64,000 nt of DNA from Mercurialis annua (Eukaryota; Streptophyta; Magnoliopsida; Malpighiales; Euphorbiaceae). Under the pieces are notes generated by a model. It made no database searches and was not told where the DNA came from. It saw only the letters and a list, made by a program, of their open reading frames with translations. The DNA is taken from positions 35,905,665 to 35,969,664 of the forward strand of contig NC_065570.1 in the NCBI RefSeq assembly GCF_937616625.2, in the 5' to 3' direction. Within the stretch, counting starts at the first letter, position 1, and each line of letters begins with the position of its first letter. Below are positions 37,217-50,900 of the stretch, piece after piece. Both the position numbers and the translations under genes were made by a program.

Positions 37217-40192
37217 GACTTGAGACGCGACATACTAATCTAGCGTCACTATTCACGCACTCTTTGCTAATATAACCTAACCATGCTTAGGTAATCGGAA
37301 CGACGCGTTATCGAGACTTGAGATGCGACATACTAACCTTACAACAGTTTTCACGCACACATCGCATAATATATACCTAGCCATGCTTAGGTATTCGGAA
37401 CGACGCGTTAAAGAGACTTGAGACACGACATACTAATCTAGCGTCACTTTTCACGCAAACTTTGCGTAAAATAACCTAACCATGCTTAGGTAATCGGAAC
37501 GACGGGTTACAGAGACTTGAGACGCGACATACTAATCTAGCGTTACTTTTCACGCACACTTTGTGTAAAATAACCTAGCCATGTTTAGGTAATCGGAACG
37601 ACGCGTTAAAGAGACTTGAGACGCAACATACTAATCAATTGTATATTTCCACGCACACTTTGCGCAATATAACCTAACCATACTTTGGTTATCGGAACGA
37701 CGTGTTAGACAGACTTGTAACGTGACAAAAGAATTCTAATCGAAACGACGCGTTAAAGAGACTTGAGACGCGCCATACTAATCTAGCGTCACTTTTTACG
37801 CACACTTTGCATAATATAACTAACCATGCTTAGGTAATCGTAACGAATCGTGAAAGAGACTTGTGACGCGACATACCAATCTAGCGACTCTTTTAACGCG
37901 CACTTGGAGTAATATAACATAACCATGCTTAGGTAATCAGAACAACGCGTTAAAGAGACTTGAGACCCGACATACTAATCTAGCTTCACTTTTCACGCAT
38001 ACTTTGCGTAAAATAACCTAACCATGCTTAGGTAATCCGAACGACGCATTAAAGAGAGTTACGACATGACATACTAATCTAGCGTCACTTTTCACGCACA
38101 CTTTGCGTAATAAAACCTAACCTTGCTTAGGTTATCGGAACGACGCATTAAAGAAACTTAGGACGCGCCATACTACTCTAACAATATTTTTCACGCACAC
38201 TTTGCGTAATATAACCTAACTATGCTTAGGTAATCGGAACGACGCATTAAAGAGACTTGAGACGCGATATACTAATCTAGCGTCCCTTTTCATGCACACT
38301 TTGCGTAATATAACCTAACCATGCTTAGGTAATCGGAACGACGCGTTAAAGAGACTTGAGTCGCGACATACTATTCTAGCGTCACTTTTCATGCACACTT
38401 TGCGTAATATAACCTTACCATGCTTAAGAAATCGAAACACGCGTTAATGAGACTTGAGAAGCGACATACTAATCTAGTGCATTTTTCATGCACACTTTGC
38501 GTAAAATAACTTAACCATACTTAGGTAATCGGAACGACACGTAGGGAATTAAGAAGCGACATACTAGGTTATGGTCACTTTTCACGCACACTTTGTGTAA
38601 TATAATCAAACACGCTTAGGTAATCAGGACGACGCGTTAGAGACACTAGTGACGCGACATAATCATGGTAATATAAACGACGTGTTAAAGAGACTTGAAA
38701 CGCGCCATACTAATCTAGCGTCACATTTTACGCACTCTTTGCGTAATATAACCTAACCATGCTTAGGTAATCGGAACGACGCGTTAAAGACACTTGAGAC
38801 GCGACATACTAATCTAGTGTCACTTTTCATGCACATTTTGCGTAATATAACCTAATAACCATGCTTTGCTAATCGGAACGATGCGTTAGAGAGACTTGTG
38901 ATGCGACATACGCATGATAATCGAACCGACGCCTTAAAGAGACTTGAGATGCAACATACTTGTCACTTTTCATGCACATTTTACGTAATATAACCTAACC
39001 ATGCTTAGGTAATCAGAACGACGCATTAAAGAGACTTGAGACGCGACATACTAATCTAGCGTCACTATTCAAGCACACTTTACGAAATATAACCTAACCA
39101 TGCTTACGTAATCGGGCGTTAAAGAGACTTGAGAAGCGACATACTAATATAGCGTCACTTTTCACGTACAATTTGCGTAATATTACCTAACCATGCCTAG
39201 GTAATCGGAACACGCGTTAAAGAGACTTGAGATTTGACATACTAATCTAGCGTTACTTTTCAAGCACACTTTGCGTAAAATAACATAATTATGCTTAGGT
39301 AATCGAAACAACGCGTTAAAGAGACTTGATACGCGACATACTAATCTATTGTTACTTTTCACGCACACTTTATGTAATAAAACAAAACCATGCTTAGGTA
39401 ATCGGAACGATGCATTGCGTCAACTTTCACCCACACTTTGCGTATAACAACCTAACCATGCTTAGGTAATCGGAACGACGTGTTAGAGAGACTTGCGACG
39501 CGACATACTAATCTGGCGTCATTTTTCAAGCGCACTTTGCTTAATATAACCTAGCCATGCTTAGGTTATCGGAACGAGGCGTTAGAGAGACTTGTGAGGT
39601 GACATACTAATCTAGCGTCACAATTCACGCACTTAGGTAATCGGAACGACGCGTAATAGAGACTTGAGGCGCGGAATTCTAATATAGCGTCACTTTTCAC
39701 GCACACTTTGCATAATAACCTAACCATGCTAAGGGAATCAGAACGACGCGTTAGAGACACTTGTTTAACGGCATTAGCATGGTAATCGAAACGACGCCTT
39801 AAAGAGTCTTGAAACGCGCCATACAAATCTATCGTCAATTTTTACGCACACTTTGCGTAATATAACCTAACCATGCTTTGGGAATCGGAACGACACGTTA
39901 AAATGACTTGAGATGCGTCATACTAATTTAGCGTCACTTTTCACTCACACTTTGCGTAATATAACCTAACCATGCTTAGGCAATCGGAACGACGCTTTAA
40001 AGAGACTTGAGACGCGACATACTAATCTAGCGTCACTATTCACGCACTCTTTGCGTAATATAACCTAACCATGCTTAGGTAATCGGAACGATGCGTTGAA
40101 GAGCAACATACTAACCTTACAACAGTTTTCACGCAAACATTGCATAATATAACCTAGCCATGCTTAGGTAATCGGAACGACGCGTTAAAGAG
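37217..40192 (-). repeat. 2.97-kb higher-order repeat, copy 1
   Basis: Starts at the CACTATTCACGCACTC unit followed by CTTTGCTAATATAACC. It repeats at an offset of 2,975 near the start (AGATGCGACA at 37,321 / 40,296) and 2,954 further on, after a 21-bp deletion in copy 2. About 30 units in an unusual order are shared. Examples are GAATCGTGAAAGAG, the GTAGGGAATTAAGAAGCG unit and the CGCACTTAGGTAATCGG truncated unit (39,627 / 42,581). Confidence 0.9.
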
Positions 40193-43146
40193 ACTTGAGA
40201 CGCGACATACTAATCTAGCGTCACTATTCACGCACTCTTTGCTAATATAACCTATCCATGCTTAGGTAATCGGAACGACGCATTATCGAGACTTGAGATG
40301 CGACATACTAACCTTACAACAGTTTTCACGCACACATCGCATAATATATACCTAGCCATGCTTAGGTATTCGGAACGATGCGTTAAAGAGACTTGAGACA
40401 CGACATACTAATCTAGCGTCACTTTTCACGCAAACTTTGCGTAAAATAACCTAACCATGCTTAGGTAATCGGAACGACACGTTACAGAGACTTGAGACGC
40501 GACATACTAATCTAGCGTTACTTTTCATGCACACTTTGTGTAAAATAACCTAGCCATGTTTAGGTAATCGGAACGACGCGTTAAAGAGACTTGAGACGCA
40601 ACATACTAATCTATTGTATATTCCACGCACACTTTGCGCAATATAACCTAACCATACTTTGGTTATCGGAACGACGTGTTAGACAGACTTGTAACGTGAC
40701 AAAAGAATTCTAATCGAAACGACGTGTTAAAGAGACTTGAGACGCGCCATACTAATCTAGCGTCACTTTTTACGCACACTTTGCATAATATAACTAACCA
40801 TGCTTAGGTAATCGTAACGAATCGTGAAAGAGATTTGTGACGCGACATACTAATCTAGCGACTCTTTTAACGCGCACTTGGAGTAATATAACATAACCAT
40901 GCTTAGGTAATCAGAACAACGCGTTAAAGAGACTTGAGACCCGACATACTAATCTAGCTTCACTTTTCACGCATACTTTGCGTAAAATAACCTAACCATG
41001 CTTAGGTAATCCGAACGACGCATTAAAGAGAGTTACGACATGACATACTAATCTAGCGTCACTTTTCACGCACACTTTGCGTAATAAAACCTAACCTTGC
41101 TTAGGTTATCGGAACGACGCATTAAAGAAACTTAGGACGCGCCATACTACTCTAACAACATTTTTCACGCACACTTTGCGTAATATAACCTAACTATGCT
41201 TAGGTAATCGGAACGAAGCATTAAAGAGACTTGAGACGCGATATACTAATCTAGCGTCCCTTTTCATGCACACTTTGCGTAATATAACCTAACCATGCTT
41301 AGGTAATCGGAACGACGCGTTAGAGAGACTTGAGTCGTGACATACTAATCTAGCGTCACTTTTCATGCACACTTTGCGTAATATAACCTTACCATGCTTA
41401 AGAAATCGAAACACGCGTTAAAAAGACTTGAGAAGCGACATACTAATCTAGTGCACTTTTCATGCACACTTTGCGTAAAATAACTTAACCATGCTTAGGT
41501 AATCGGAACGATACGTAGGGAATTAAGAAGCGACATACTAGGTTATGGTCACTTTTCACGCACACTTTGCGTAATATAATCAAACACGCTTAGGTAATCA
41601 GGACGACGCGTTAGAGACACTAGTGACGCGACATAATCATGGTAATCGAAACGACGTGCTAAAGAGACTTGAAACGCGCCATACTAATCTAGCGTCACAT
41701 TTTACGCACTCTTTGCGTAATATAACCTAACCATGCTTAGGTAATCGGAACGACGCGTTAAAGACACTTGAGACGCGACATACTAATCTAGTGTCACTTT
41801 TCATGCACATTTTGCGTAATATAACCTAATAACCATGCTTTGCTAATCGGAACGATGCGTTAGAGAGACTTGTGATGCGACATACGCATGATAATCGAAC
41901 CGACGCCTTAAAGAGACTTGAGACGCAACATACTTGTCACTTTTCATGCACATTTTACGTAATATAACCTAACCATGCTTAGGTAATCAGAACGACGCAT
42001 TAAAGAGACTTGAGACGCGACATACTAATCTAGCGTCACTATTCAAGCACACTTTACGAAATATAACCTAACCATGCTTACGTAATCGGGCGTTAAAGAG
42101 ACTTGAGAAGCGACATACTAATATAGCGTCACTTTTCACGTACAATTTGCGTAATATTACCTAACCATGCCTAGGTAATCGGAACACGCGTTAAAGAGAC
42201 TTGAGATTTGACATACTAATCTAGCGTTACTTTTCAAGCACACTTTGCGTAAAATAACATAATTATGCTTAGGTAATCGAAACAACGCGTTAAACTAATC
42301 TATTGTTACTTTTCACGCACACTTTATGTAATATAACAAAACCATGCTTAGGTAATCGGAACGATGCATTGCGTCAACTTTCACCCACACTTTGCGTATA
42401 ACAACCTAACCATGCTTAGGTAATCGGAACGACGTGTTAGAGAGACTTGCGACGCGACATACTAATCTGGCGTCATTTTTCAAGCGCACTTTGCTTAATA
42501 TAACCTAGCCATGCTTAGGTTATCGGAACGAGGCGTTAGAGAGACTTGTGAGGTGACATACTAATCTAGCGTCACTATTCACGCACTTAGGTAATCGGAA
42601 CGACGCGTAATAGAGACTTGAGGCGCGGAATTCTAATATAGCGTCACTTTTCACGCACACTTTGCATAATAACCTAACCATGCTAAGGGAATCAGAACGA
42701 CGCGTTAGAGACACTTGTTAAACGGCATTAGCATGGTAATCGAAACGACGCCTTAAAGAGTCTTGAAACGCGCCATACAAATCTATCGTCAATTTTTACG
42801 CACACTTTGCGTAATATAACCTAACCATGCTTTAGGAATCGGAACGACACGTTAAAATGACTTGAGATGCGTCATACTAATTTAGCGTCACTTTTCACTC
42901 ACACTTTGCGTAATATAACCTAACCATGCTTAGGCAATCGGAACGACGCTTTAAAGAGACTTGAGACGCGACATACTAATCTAGCGTCACTATTCACGCA
43001 CTCTTTGCGTAATATAACCTAACCATGCTTAGGTAATCGGAACGATGCGTTGAAGAGCAACATACTAACCTTACAACAGTTTTCACGCACACATTGCATA
43101 ATATAACCTAGCCATGCTTAGGTAATCAGAACGACGCGTTAAAGAG
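40193..43146 (-). repeat. 2.97-kb higher-order repeat, copy 2
   Basis: Direct tandem copy of 37,217-40,192, differing by scattered single bases and a 21-bp loss near 42,294 (GCGTTAAACTAATC). A third copy begins at 43,147 with the same CACTATTCACGCACTC..CTTTGCTAATATAACC unit. After about 75 bp it gives way to the 25.6-kb-like segment. Confidence 0.9.
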
Positions 43147-46100
43147 ACTTGAGACGCGACATACTAATCTAGCATCACTATTCACGCACTCTTTGCTAAT
43201 ATAACCTAACCATGCTTAGGTAATCGGAACGACGAGTTAAAGAGACTTGAGACGCGACATACTAATCTACTGTTACTTTTCACGCACACTACCTAACCAT
43301 GCTTAGGTAATCGGAACGACGCGTTAAAGAGACTTGAGACGCGACATACTAATATATCCGTCACTTTTCACGCACACTTTGCATAATACAATCTAACCAT
43401 GATTAGGTAATCGGAAAGACGCTTTAAAGACACTTGAGACACGACATACTAACCTAGCAAAAGATTTCAAGCACACATTGCGTAATATAACCTAACCATG
43501 CTTTAGTAAACGGAACGAAGCGTTAAAGAGACTTGAGACGCGACATACTAATCTAGCGTCACTTTTCACACACACTTTTGGTAATATAACTTAACCATGC
43601 TTAGGTATCAGAACGACGCGTTAAAGAGACTTGAAACGCGCCATACTAATCTAGCGCCACTTTTTACGGACGCTTTGCGTAATATAACCTAACCATGCTT
43701 AGGTGAATGGATCGACGCGTTAAAGAAACTTGAGACGCGACATACTAATCTAGCGTCACTTTTCATGCACACTTTGCGTAATACGACCTAACCATGATTA
43801 GGTAATTGGAACGACGCTTTAAAGAGACTTGAGATCGACATACTAACCTAGCAACAGTTTTCACGCACACATTACGTAATATAATCGAACCATGCTTTGG
43901 TAATCTGTACGACGCGTTAAAGAGACTTAAGAGCGCGACATACTAATCTAACGTCACTTTTCACGCACACTTCGCGTAAAATAACCTAACCATGCTTAGG
44001 TAATCGGAACGACACGATAAAGAGACTTAACCATGCTTTGGTAATCAGAACGACGTGTTAGAGAGGCTTGTAACGTGACAAAGATGCGTTAAAGAGACTT
44101 GAGGTCACTTTTTACGCACACTTTGCGTAATATAACATAACCATGCTTAGGTAATCGTAACAACGCGTTAAAGAGACTTGTGCGTGACATACTAATCTAG
44201 CGACGCTTTTAAGGCGCACTTGGCGTAATATAACATAACCATGTTTTGGTAATCGGAACGACGCGTTAAAGAGACTTGAGACACGACATACTAATCTAGC
44301 GTAACTTTTGACGCACACTTTGCGTAATATAACGTAACCATGCTTAGGTAATCGGAACACACATTAAAGGGACTTGAGACGCGACGTACTAATCTAACGT
44401 CACTTTTCAACAAACTTTGCGTAAAATAACCTAACCATGCTTAGGTAATCGGAACGACGCGTTTTAGAGACTTGAGACACAACATACTAATATATTGTCA
44501 ATTTTCACGCACACTTTGCGTAATATAACCTAACCATGCTTAGGTAATCAGAACGACACGTTAGAGAAACTTGTGACGCGACAATGGTAATTAAAAAGAC
44601 GCGTTAAAGAGACTTAAAACGTGCCATACTAATCTAGCGTCACTTTTTACGCACACTTTGCGTATTATGACCTAACTATGCTTAGCTAATCAGAACGACG
44701 CTTTAAAGAGACTTGAGACACGACATACTATTCTAGCGTCACTTTTCGGGTACATTTTGCGTAATATAACCTAACCTTGCTTTGGTAATCAGAACGATGC
44801 GTTAGAGAGACTTATGACGCGACATACTAACCTATCAACAGTTTTCACGCACACATTGTGTAATATAACCTAACTATGCTTAGGTAATCGAAACGACGCG
44901 TTAAAGAGACTTGAGATGCGACATACTATTCTAGCTTTACTTTTCACGCACATTTTACGTAATATGACCTAACCATGCTTAAATAATCGGAACGACGCTT
45001 TAGAGAGACTTGTGACGCGACATACTAACCTAGCAACAATTTTCACGCACACATTGCGTAAAATAACCCAACCATGCTTAGGTAATCGCAACGACGCGTT
45101 AAAGAGACTTGAGATGCGACATACTAAACTAGCGTCACTTTTCACGCACACTCTTCGTAATATACCTAACCATGCTTAGGTAATCGTAATACGCACTTGA
45201 CTTGAGACGTCACATACCAATCTAGCATCACTTTTCACACACACTTTGCGTTAAATAACTTAACCATGCCTAGGTAATCAGAACGACGCGTTAAAGAGAC
45301 TTGAAACGGGAGAGAATAATCAATTGTCACTTTTCAAGCACTATTGTGACGCGATATAAGCACAGTAATCGAAACGACGCGTTAAAGACACTTGAAACGC
45401 GCCATACTAATCTAGCGTCACTTTTTACGTACGCTTTGCGTAATATAACCTAGCCATGCTTAGGTAATCATAACGACGCGTTAAAGATACTTGAGACGCG
45501 GCATACTAATCTAGCGTCACTTTTCATGCACACATTGCGTAATACAACCTAACCATGATTAGGTAATCGGAACAACGCTTTAAAGAGAGTTGAGACGCGA
45601 CATACTAACCTAGCAACAGATTTCACGCACACATTGCGCAATATAACCTAACCATGCTTTGGTAATCGGAACAACGATTTAAAGAGACTTGAGACGCGAC
45701 ATCTAGCGTCACTTTTCACGCACACTTTGTGCTATATAACCTAACCATACTTAGGTAATCGGAACACGCGTTAAAGGGACTTAAGAAGCGACATACTAAT
45801 CTAGCGTCACTTTTCACGTACACTCTGCGTAAAATAACCTAACCATGCTTATGTAATCGGAATGACACATTAAATAGACTTGCGAGACATACTAATCTAT
45901 TGTCACTTATTACGCACACTTTGCGTAATATAACCTAACCATGCGTTGGTAATCGGCACGACGTGTTGGAGAGATTTGTAACGTGACATAAGCATGGTAA
46001 TCAAAACGACGCGTTCAAGAGACTTTCTACGCATACTTTGCGTAATATAACTTAACCATGCTTGGGTAATCATAACAACGCGTTAAAGAGACTTGTGATG

Positions 46101-46249
46101 CGTCATACTAATCTACCGACACTTTTAACGCGCACTTGGCGAAATATATCATAACCATGCTTTGGTAATCGGAACGACGCGTTAAAGATACTTGAGACGC
46201 AACATACTAATCTAGCGTCACTTTTCACGCACACTTTGCGTAATATAAC

Positions 46250-47905
46250 TTAACCATACTTAGGTAATCGTAACAACACGTTAAGGAGACTTGTGATTCG
46301 ACATACTAATCTAGCAACACTTTTAACGCGCACTTGGCATAATATAACATAAACATGCTTTGGTAATCGGAACGACGCGTTAAAGAGACTTGAGACGTGA
46401 CATACTAATCTAGCGTCACTTTTCACACACACTTTGTTTAATATAATCTAAACATGCTTAGGTAATCGAAACGACGCGTTACAGAGACTTGAGACACGAC
46501 ATACTAATCGATTGTCACTTTTCACAGACACTTTGCGTAATATAACCTAACCATGCTTTTGTAATCGGAACGATGTGTTAGAGAGACTTGTAACGTGACA
46601 TAAGTATGGTAATCGAAACGATACGTTAAAGAGACTTGAGACGCGCAGTACTAATCTAACGTCACTTTTTACGCACACTTTGCGTAATATTACTTAACCA
46701 TGCTTAAGTAATCGTAACAACGTGTTAAGAAGACTTGTGACGCGACATACTAGTCAGCGACAGTTTTAACATAACCATGCTTTGGTCATGGGAACGACGC
46801 GTTAAAGAGACTTGAGACGTGACATACTAATCTAGCGTCACTTTTCACGCACACTTTGCGTAATATAATCTAACCATGCTTAGATAAAGGGACTTGAGAC
46901 GCGACATACAAATCTAGCGTCACTTTTCACGCACACTTTGTGTAAAATAACCTAACCATGCTTAGGTAATCGGAATGACGCGTTAAAGAGACATGAGATG
47001 CGACATACTAATCTATTTTTACTTTTCATGCACACTTTGCGTAATATAACCTAACCATGCTTAAGTAATCAGAACGACGCATTAAAGACACTTGTGACGC
47101 GACATAAGCATGGTAATCGAAACGACGCATTAAAGAGACACTTGTTGCGCGACATAAGCATGGTAATCGAACGACGCATTAAAGAGACACTTGTACCGCG
47201 ACATAAGCATGGTAATCGAAACAACGCATTAAAGAGACTTGAAACGCGCAATACTAATCTAGCGTCACTTTTTACGCACGCTTTGCGTAATATAACCTAA
47301 CCATTTTTAGGAAATCAAAACGATGCGTTAAAGAGACTTGAGTAACGACATATTAATCTAGCGCCAGTTTTCATGCACACTTTGAGTAATATAACCTAAC
47401 CATGCTTAGGTAATTGGAACGACGCATTAAAGAGACTTGAGACGCGACATACTAATCTAGTTTCACTTTTCATGCACTCTTTACGTAATATAACCTATTC
47501 ACGCTTAGGTAATCAGAATACGCATTAAAAAGACTCGAGACACGACATACTAATCTCGAATAAAATAACCTAACCATGCATAGGTAATCGAAACGACGCG
47601 TTAAAGAGACTTGAGACACGACAAGCTAATTTATTGTCACTTTTCACGCACACTTTGCGTAATATAACCTAACCATGCTTAGGTAATCAGAACGACGCAT
47701 TACAAACACTTCTAACGCGACATAAGAACAGTAATCGAAACGACGCGTTAAAGCGACTTGAAACACGCCATACTAATCTAGCGTCACTTTTCACGCACAC
47801 TTTACGTAATACAACCTAATCAAGATTAGGAAATTGGAACAATGTGATAGAGAGACTTATTGCGTAACATAACCTAACCATGCTTAGGTAATCGGAACGA
47901 CGCGT
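46250..47905 (-). repeat. 1.6-kb dispersed direct repeat, copy 2
   Basis: Same-orientation partner of 26,773-28,360, about 19.5 kb away. It carries three instead of two consecutive short units at 47,091-47,238, and otherwise the same order of variants. Confidence 0.8.
47091..47238 (-). repeat. Three consecutive short units (50, 49, 49 bp)
   Basis: CTTGTGACG at 47,091, CTTGTTGCG at 47,141 and CTTGTACCG at 47,190 start successive short units. Each contains CGACATAAGCATGGTAATCG. The paralogue at 27,592 has two. This is direct evidence of short-unit copy-number change. Confidence 0.87.
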
Positions 47906-50900
47906 TAAAGACACTTGCAACGCGACATACTAATCTATTGTCACTTTTCACGCACACTTTGCATAATATAACCTAACCATGCTTTGGTAATCGGAACGAC
48001 GTGTTAGAGAGACTTGTAAAGCGACATAAGCATGGTAATCGAAATGATACATTAAAGAGACTTAAGACACGAAATACTAACCTAGCAAATGTTTTCACGC
48101 GCACATTGCGTAATATATAACCTAACCATGCTTTTGTAATCGGAACGACGCGTTAAAGAGACTTGAGACGCGACATACTAATCTAGCGTCACTTTTCATG
48201 CACACTGCGTAAAATAACCTAACCATGCATAGGTAATCGGAACGGCATGTTAAAGACACTTGCAACCTGACATACTAATCTATTGTCACTTTTCACGCAC
48301 ACTTTGCGTAATACAACCTAACCATGCTTTGGTAATCGGAACGACGTGTTAGAGAGACTTGTAAAGTGACATAAGCATGGTAATCGAAACGATACGTCAA
48401 AGAGACTTGAGACGCGCCATACTAATCTAAAGTCACTTTTTAAGCACACTTTGCGTAATATAATTTGACCATGCTTAAGTAATCGTAATACCGCGTTTAG
48501 GATACTTGTGACGCGACATACTAATCTAGCGACTTAACGCGCACTTGGCATAATATAACATAACCATGCGACATACTTATCTAGCGTAACGTTTAACGCA
48601 CACTTCGCGTAATATAACCTAACCATGATTAGGTAATCGGAACGACGCGTTAAATAGACGTGAGACGAGACATACTAATCTATTGTCATTTTTCACGCAC
48701 ACTTGCGTAATATGACCTAACCATTAAAGGTAATCGAAACGACGCGTCAGAGAGACTTGTGACGCAACATAAGCACGGTAATCCAAACGACGAGTTAAAG
48801 TGACTTAAGACGCGACATGCTAATTTAGCGTCACTTGTAAGGCACACTTTGCGTAAAATAACCTGACCATGCTTAGGTAATCGGAACCACACGCTAAAGA
48901 GAATTGAGACGTGACATACTAATCTAGCGTCACTTTTCACGCACACTTTCCGTAAAATAACCTAATCATGCTTAGACAATCGGAACAACGTGTTATAGAG
49001 ACTTAAGACGCGACATACTAATCTAGCGTCTAATTTCACGCACACTTTGCGTGATGTAACAACGTGTTAAAGAGACTTAAGACGCGAAATACTAATCTAG
49101 CGTCTAATTTCACGCACACTTTTAATGTAACCAAACTATGCTTAGGTAATCAGAACGACGCGTTAAAGAGACTTGTGACGCGACATAAGTATGGTAATCA
49201 GAACGACGAATTAAAGTGACTTGAGATCTAGCGTCACTTTTCAGGCACACTTTGCGTAAAATAACCTGACCATAGGTAATCGGAACAACACGTAAAAGAG
49301 AATTGAGACACGACATACTAATCTAGCGTCACTTTTCACGCACACTTTGCGTAAAATAACCTCATCATGCTTAGGCAATCGAAACATTGCGCTAAAGAGA
49401 CTTAAGACGCGACATACTAATCTAGCGTCTCTTTTCACGCACACTTTGCGTAATATAACCTAACTATGCTTAGATAATCAGAACGACGCGTTAAAGAGAA
49501 TTGCCACGCCACATACTAATCTAGCGTCGCTTTTCACGCACACTTTGCGTAATATAACCTAACCATGCCTAGGTAATAGGAAAGAGGCGATAAAGAGACT
49601 TGAGACGCGACATACTAATCTAACGTAACTTTTCACGCACACTTTGCATAATATAACCTAACCATGCTTAGGTAATCGGAACAACGCGTTAAAGTGAATT
49701 GAGACGCAACATACTAATCTAGCGTAACTTTTCACGCACACTTCGCGTAATATAACCTAACCATGCTTTGATAATTAGAACGACGCATTAAATAGACTTA
49801 AGACGCAACATACTAATCTAGCGTCACTTTCACGTACACTTTCTGTAATGTAACCTAACCATCCTTAGGTAATCGGTACAACGCGTTAAAGAGAATTGAG
49901 ATGCGACATACAAATCTAGCGTCAATCGGAACGACGCGTTAAATAGACTTGAGACGCGACATACTAATGTTTGTTACTTTTCACGCACACTTTTCGTGAA
50001 GTAACCTAGCCATTCTTAGGTAATCGGTACAATGCGTTAAAGAGACTTGAGACGCGACATACTAATGTAGCGTCATTTTTCACGCACACTTTTCGAAAAA
50101 TAACCTAACCATGCTTAGATAATCGGAACGACGCGTTAAAGAGACTTCAGAGGCGACATACTAATCTAGCGTCACTTTTCACGCAAACTTTGCGTACTAT
50201 AACCTAACCATGCTTAGGAAATCGGAATGACGCATTAAAGAGACTTGAGTAGCGACATATTAATCTAGCATCACTTTTCACGCACACTTTGCGTAATATA
50301 ACCTAACCATGCTTACATAATCGGAAAGACGCGTTAAAGAGACTTGAGACGCGACATACTAATCTAGCGTCCCTTTTCACGCACACTTCACGTAATATAA
50401 CCTAACCAATCTTAGGTAATCGGAATACGCATTAAAGAGACTTGAGACGCGGCATACTAATCTAGCGTCACTTTTCACGCACACTTTGCATAAAATAACC
50501 TAACCATGCCTAGGTAATCGGAACGACGCGTTAAAAAGACTTGAGATGCTACATACTAATATATTGTCACTTTTCAAGCACACTTTGCGTAATATAATCT
50601 AACCATGCTTAGGTAATCAGAACGACGCGTTAGAGACACTTGTGACGCGACATAAGCACAATAATCGAAACGACGCGTTAAAGAGACTTGAAATGCGCCA
50701 TACTAATCTAGCGTCACTTATTACGCACGCTTTGCGTAATATCACCTAACCATGCTTAGGTAATCAGAACGACGCATCAAAAAGACTTGAGTAGCGACAT
50801 ATTAATCTAGCGTAACGTTTCACGCACACTTTGCGTAATATAACCTAACTTTGCTTAGGTAATCGGAACGACGGGTTAATAAGCATGGTAATCAAAACAA

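Larger units (their letters stand above)
43235..48565 (-). repeat. Inverted segmental duplication B, minus copy
   Basis: Reverse-complement partner of 7,820-12,865, collinear at the anchors listed there. It is interrupted at about 46,240-47,080 by a block that resembles 26,770-27,570. The unit CATACTAATCTAGCGACGC..GGCGCACTTGGCG at 44,190-44,225 is the mirror of 11,785-11,825. Confidence 0.75.

Noticed and set aside
39566..39838. Longest open frame (90 codons, minus strand) and similar frames of 60-87 codons across the window
   Set aside because: All consist of the same translated satellite unit of 33 residues (or 16 for the short unit). They end at the consensus stop and show no domain, conserved start or separate base composition.
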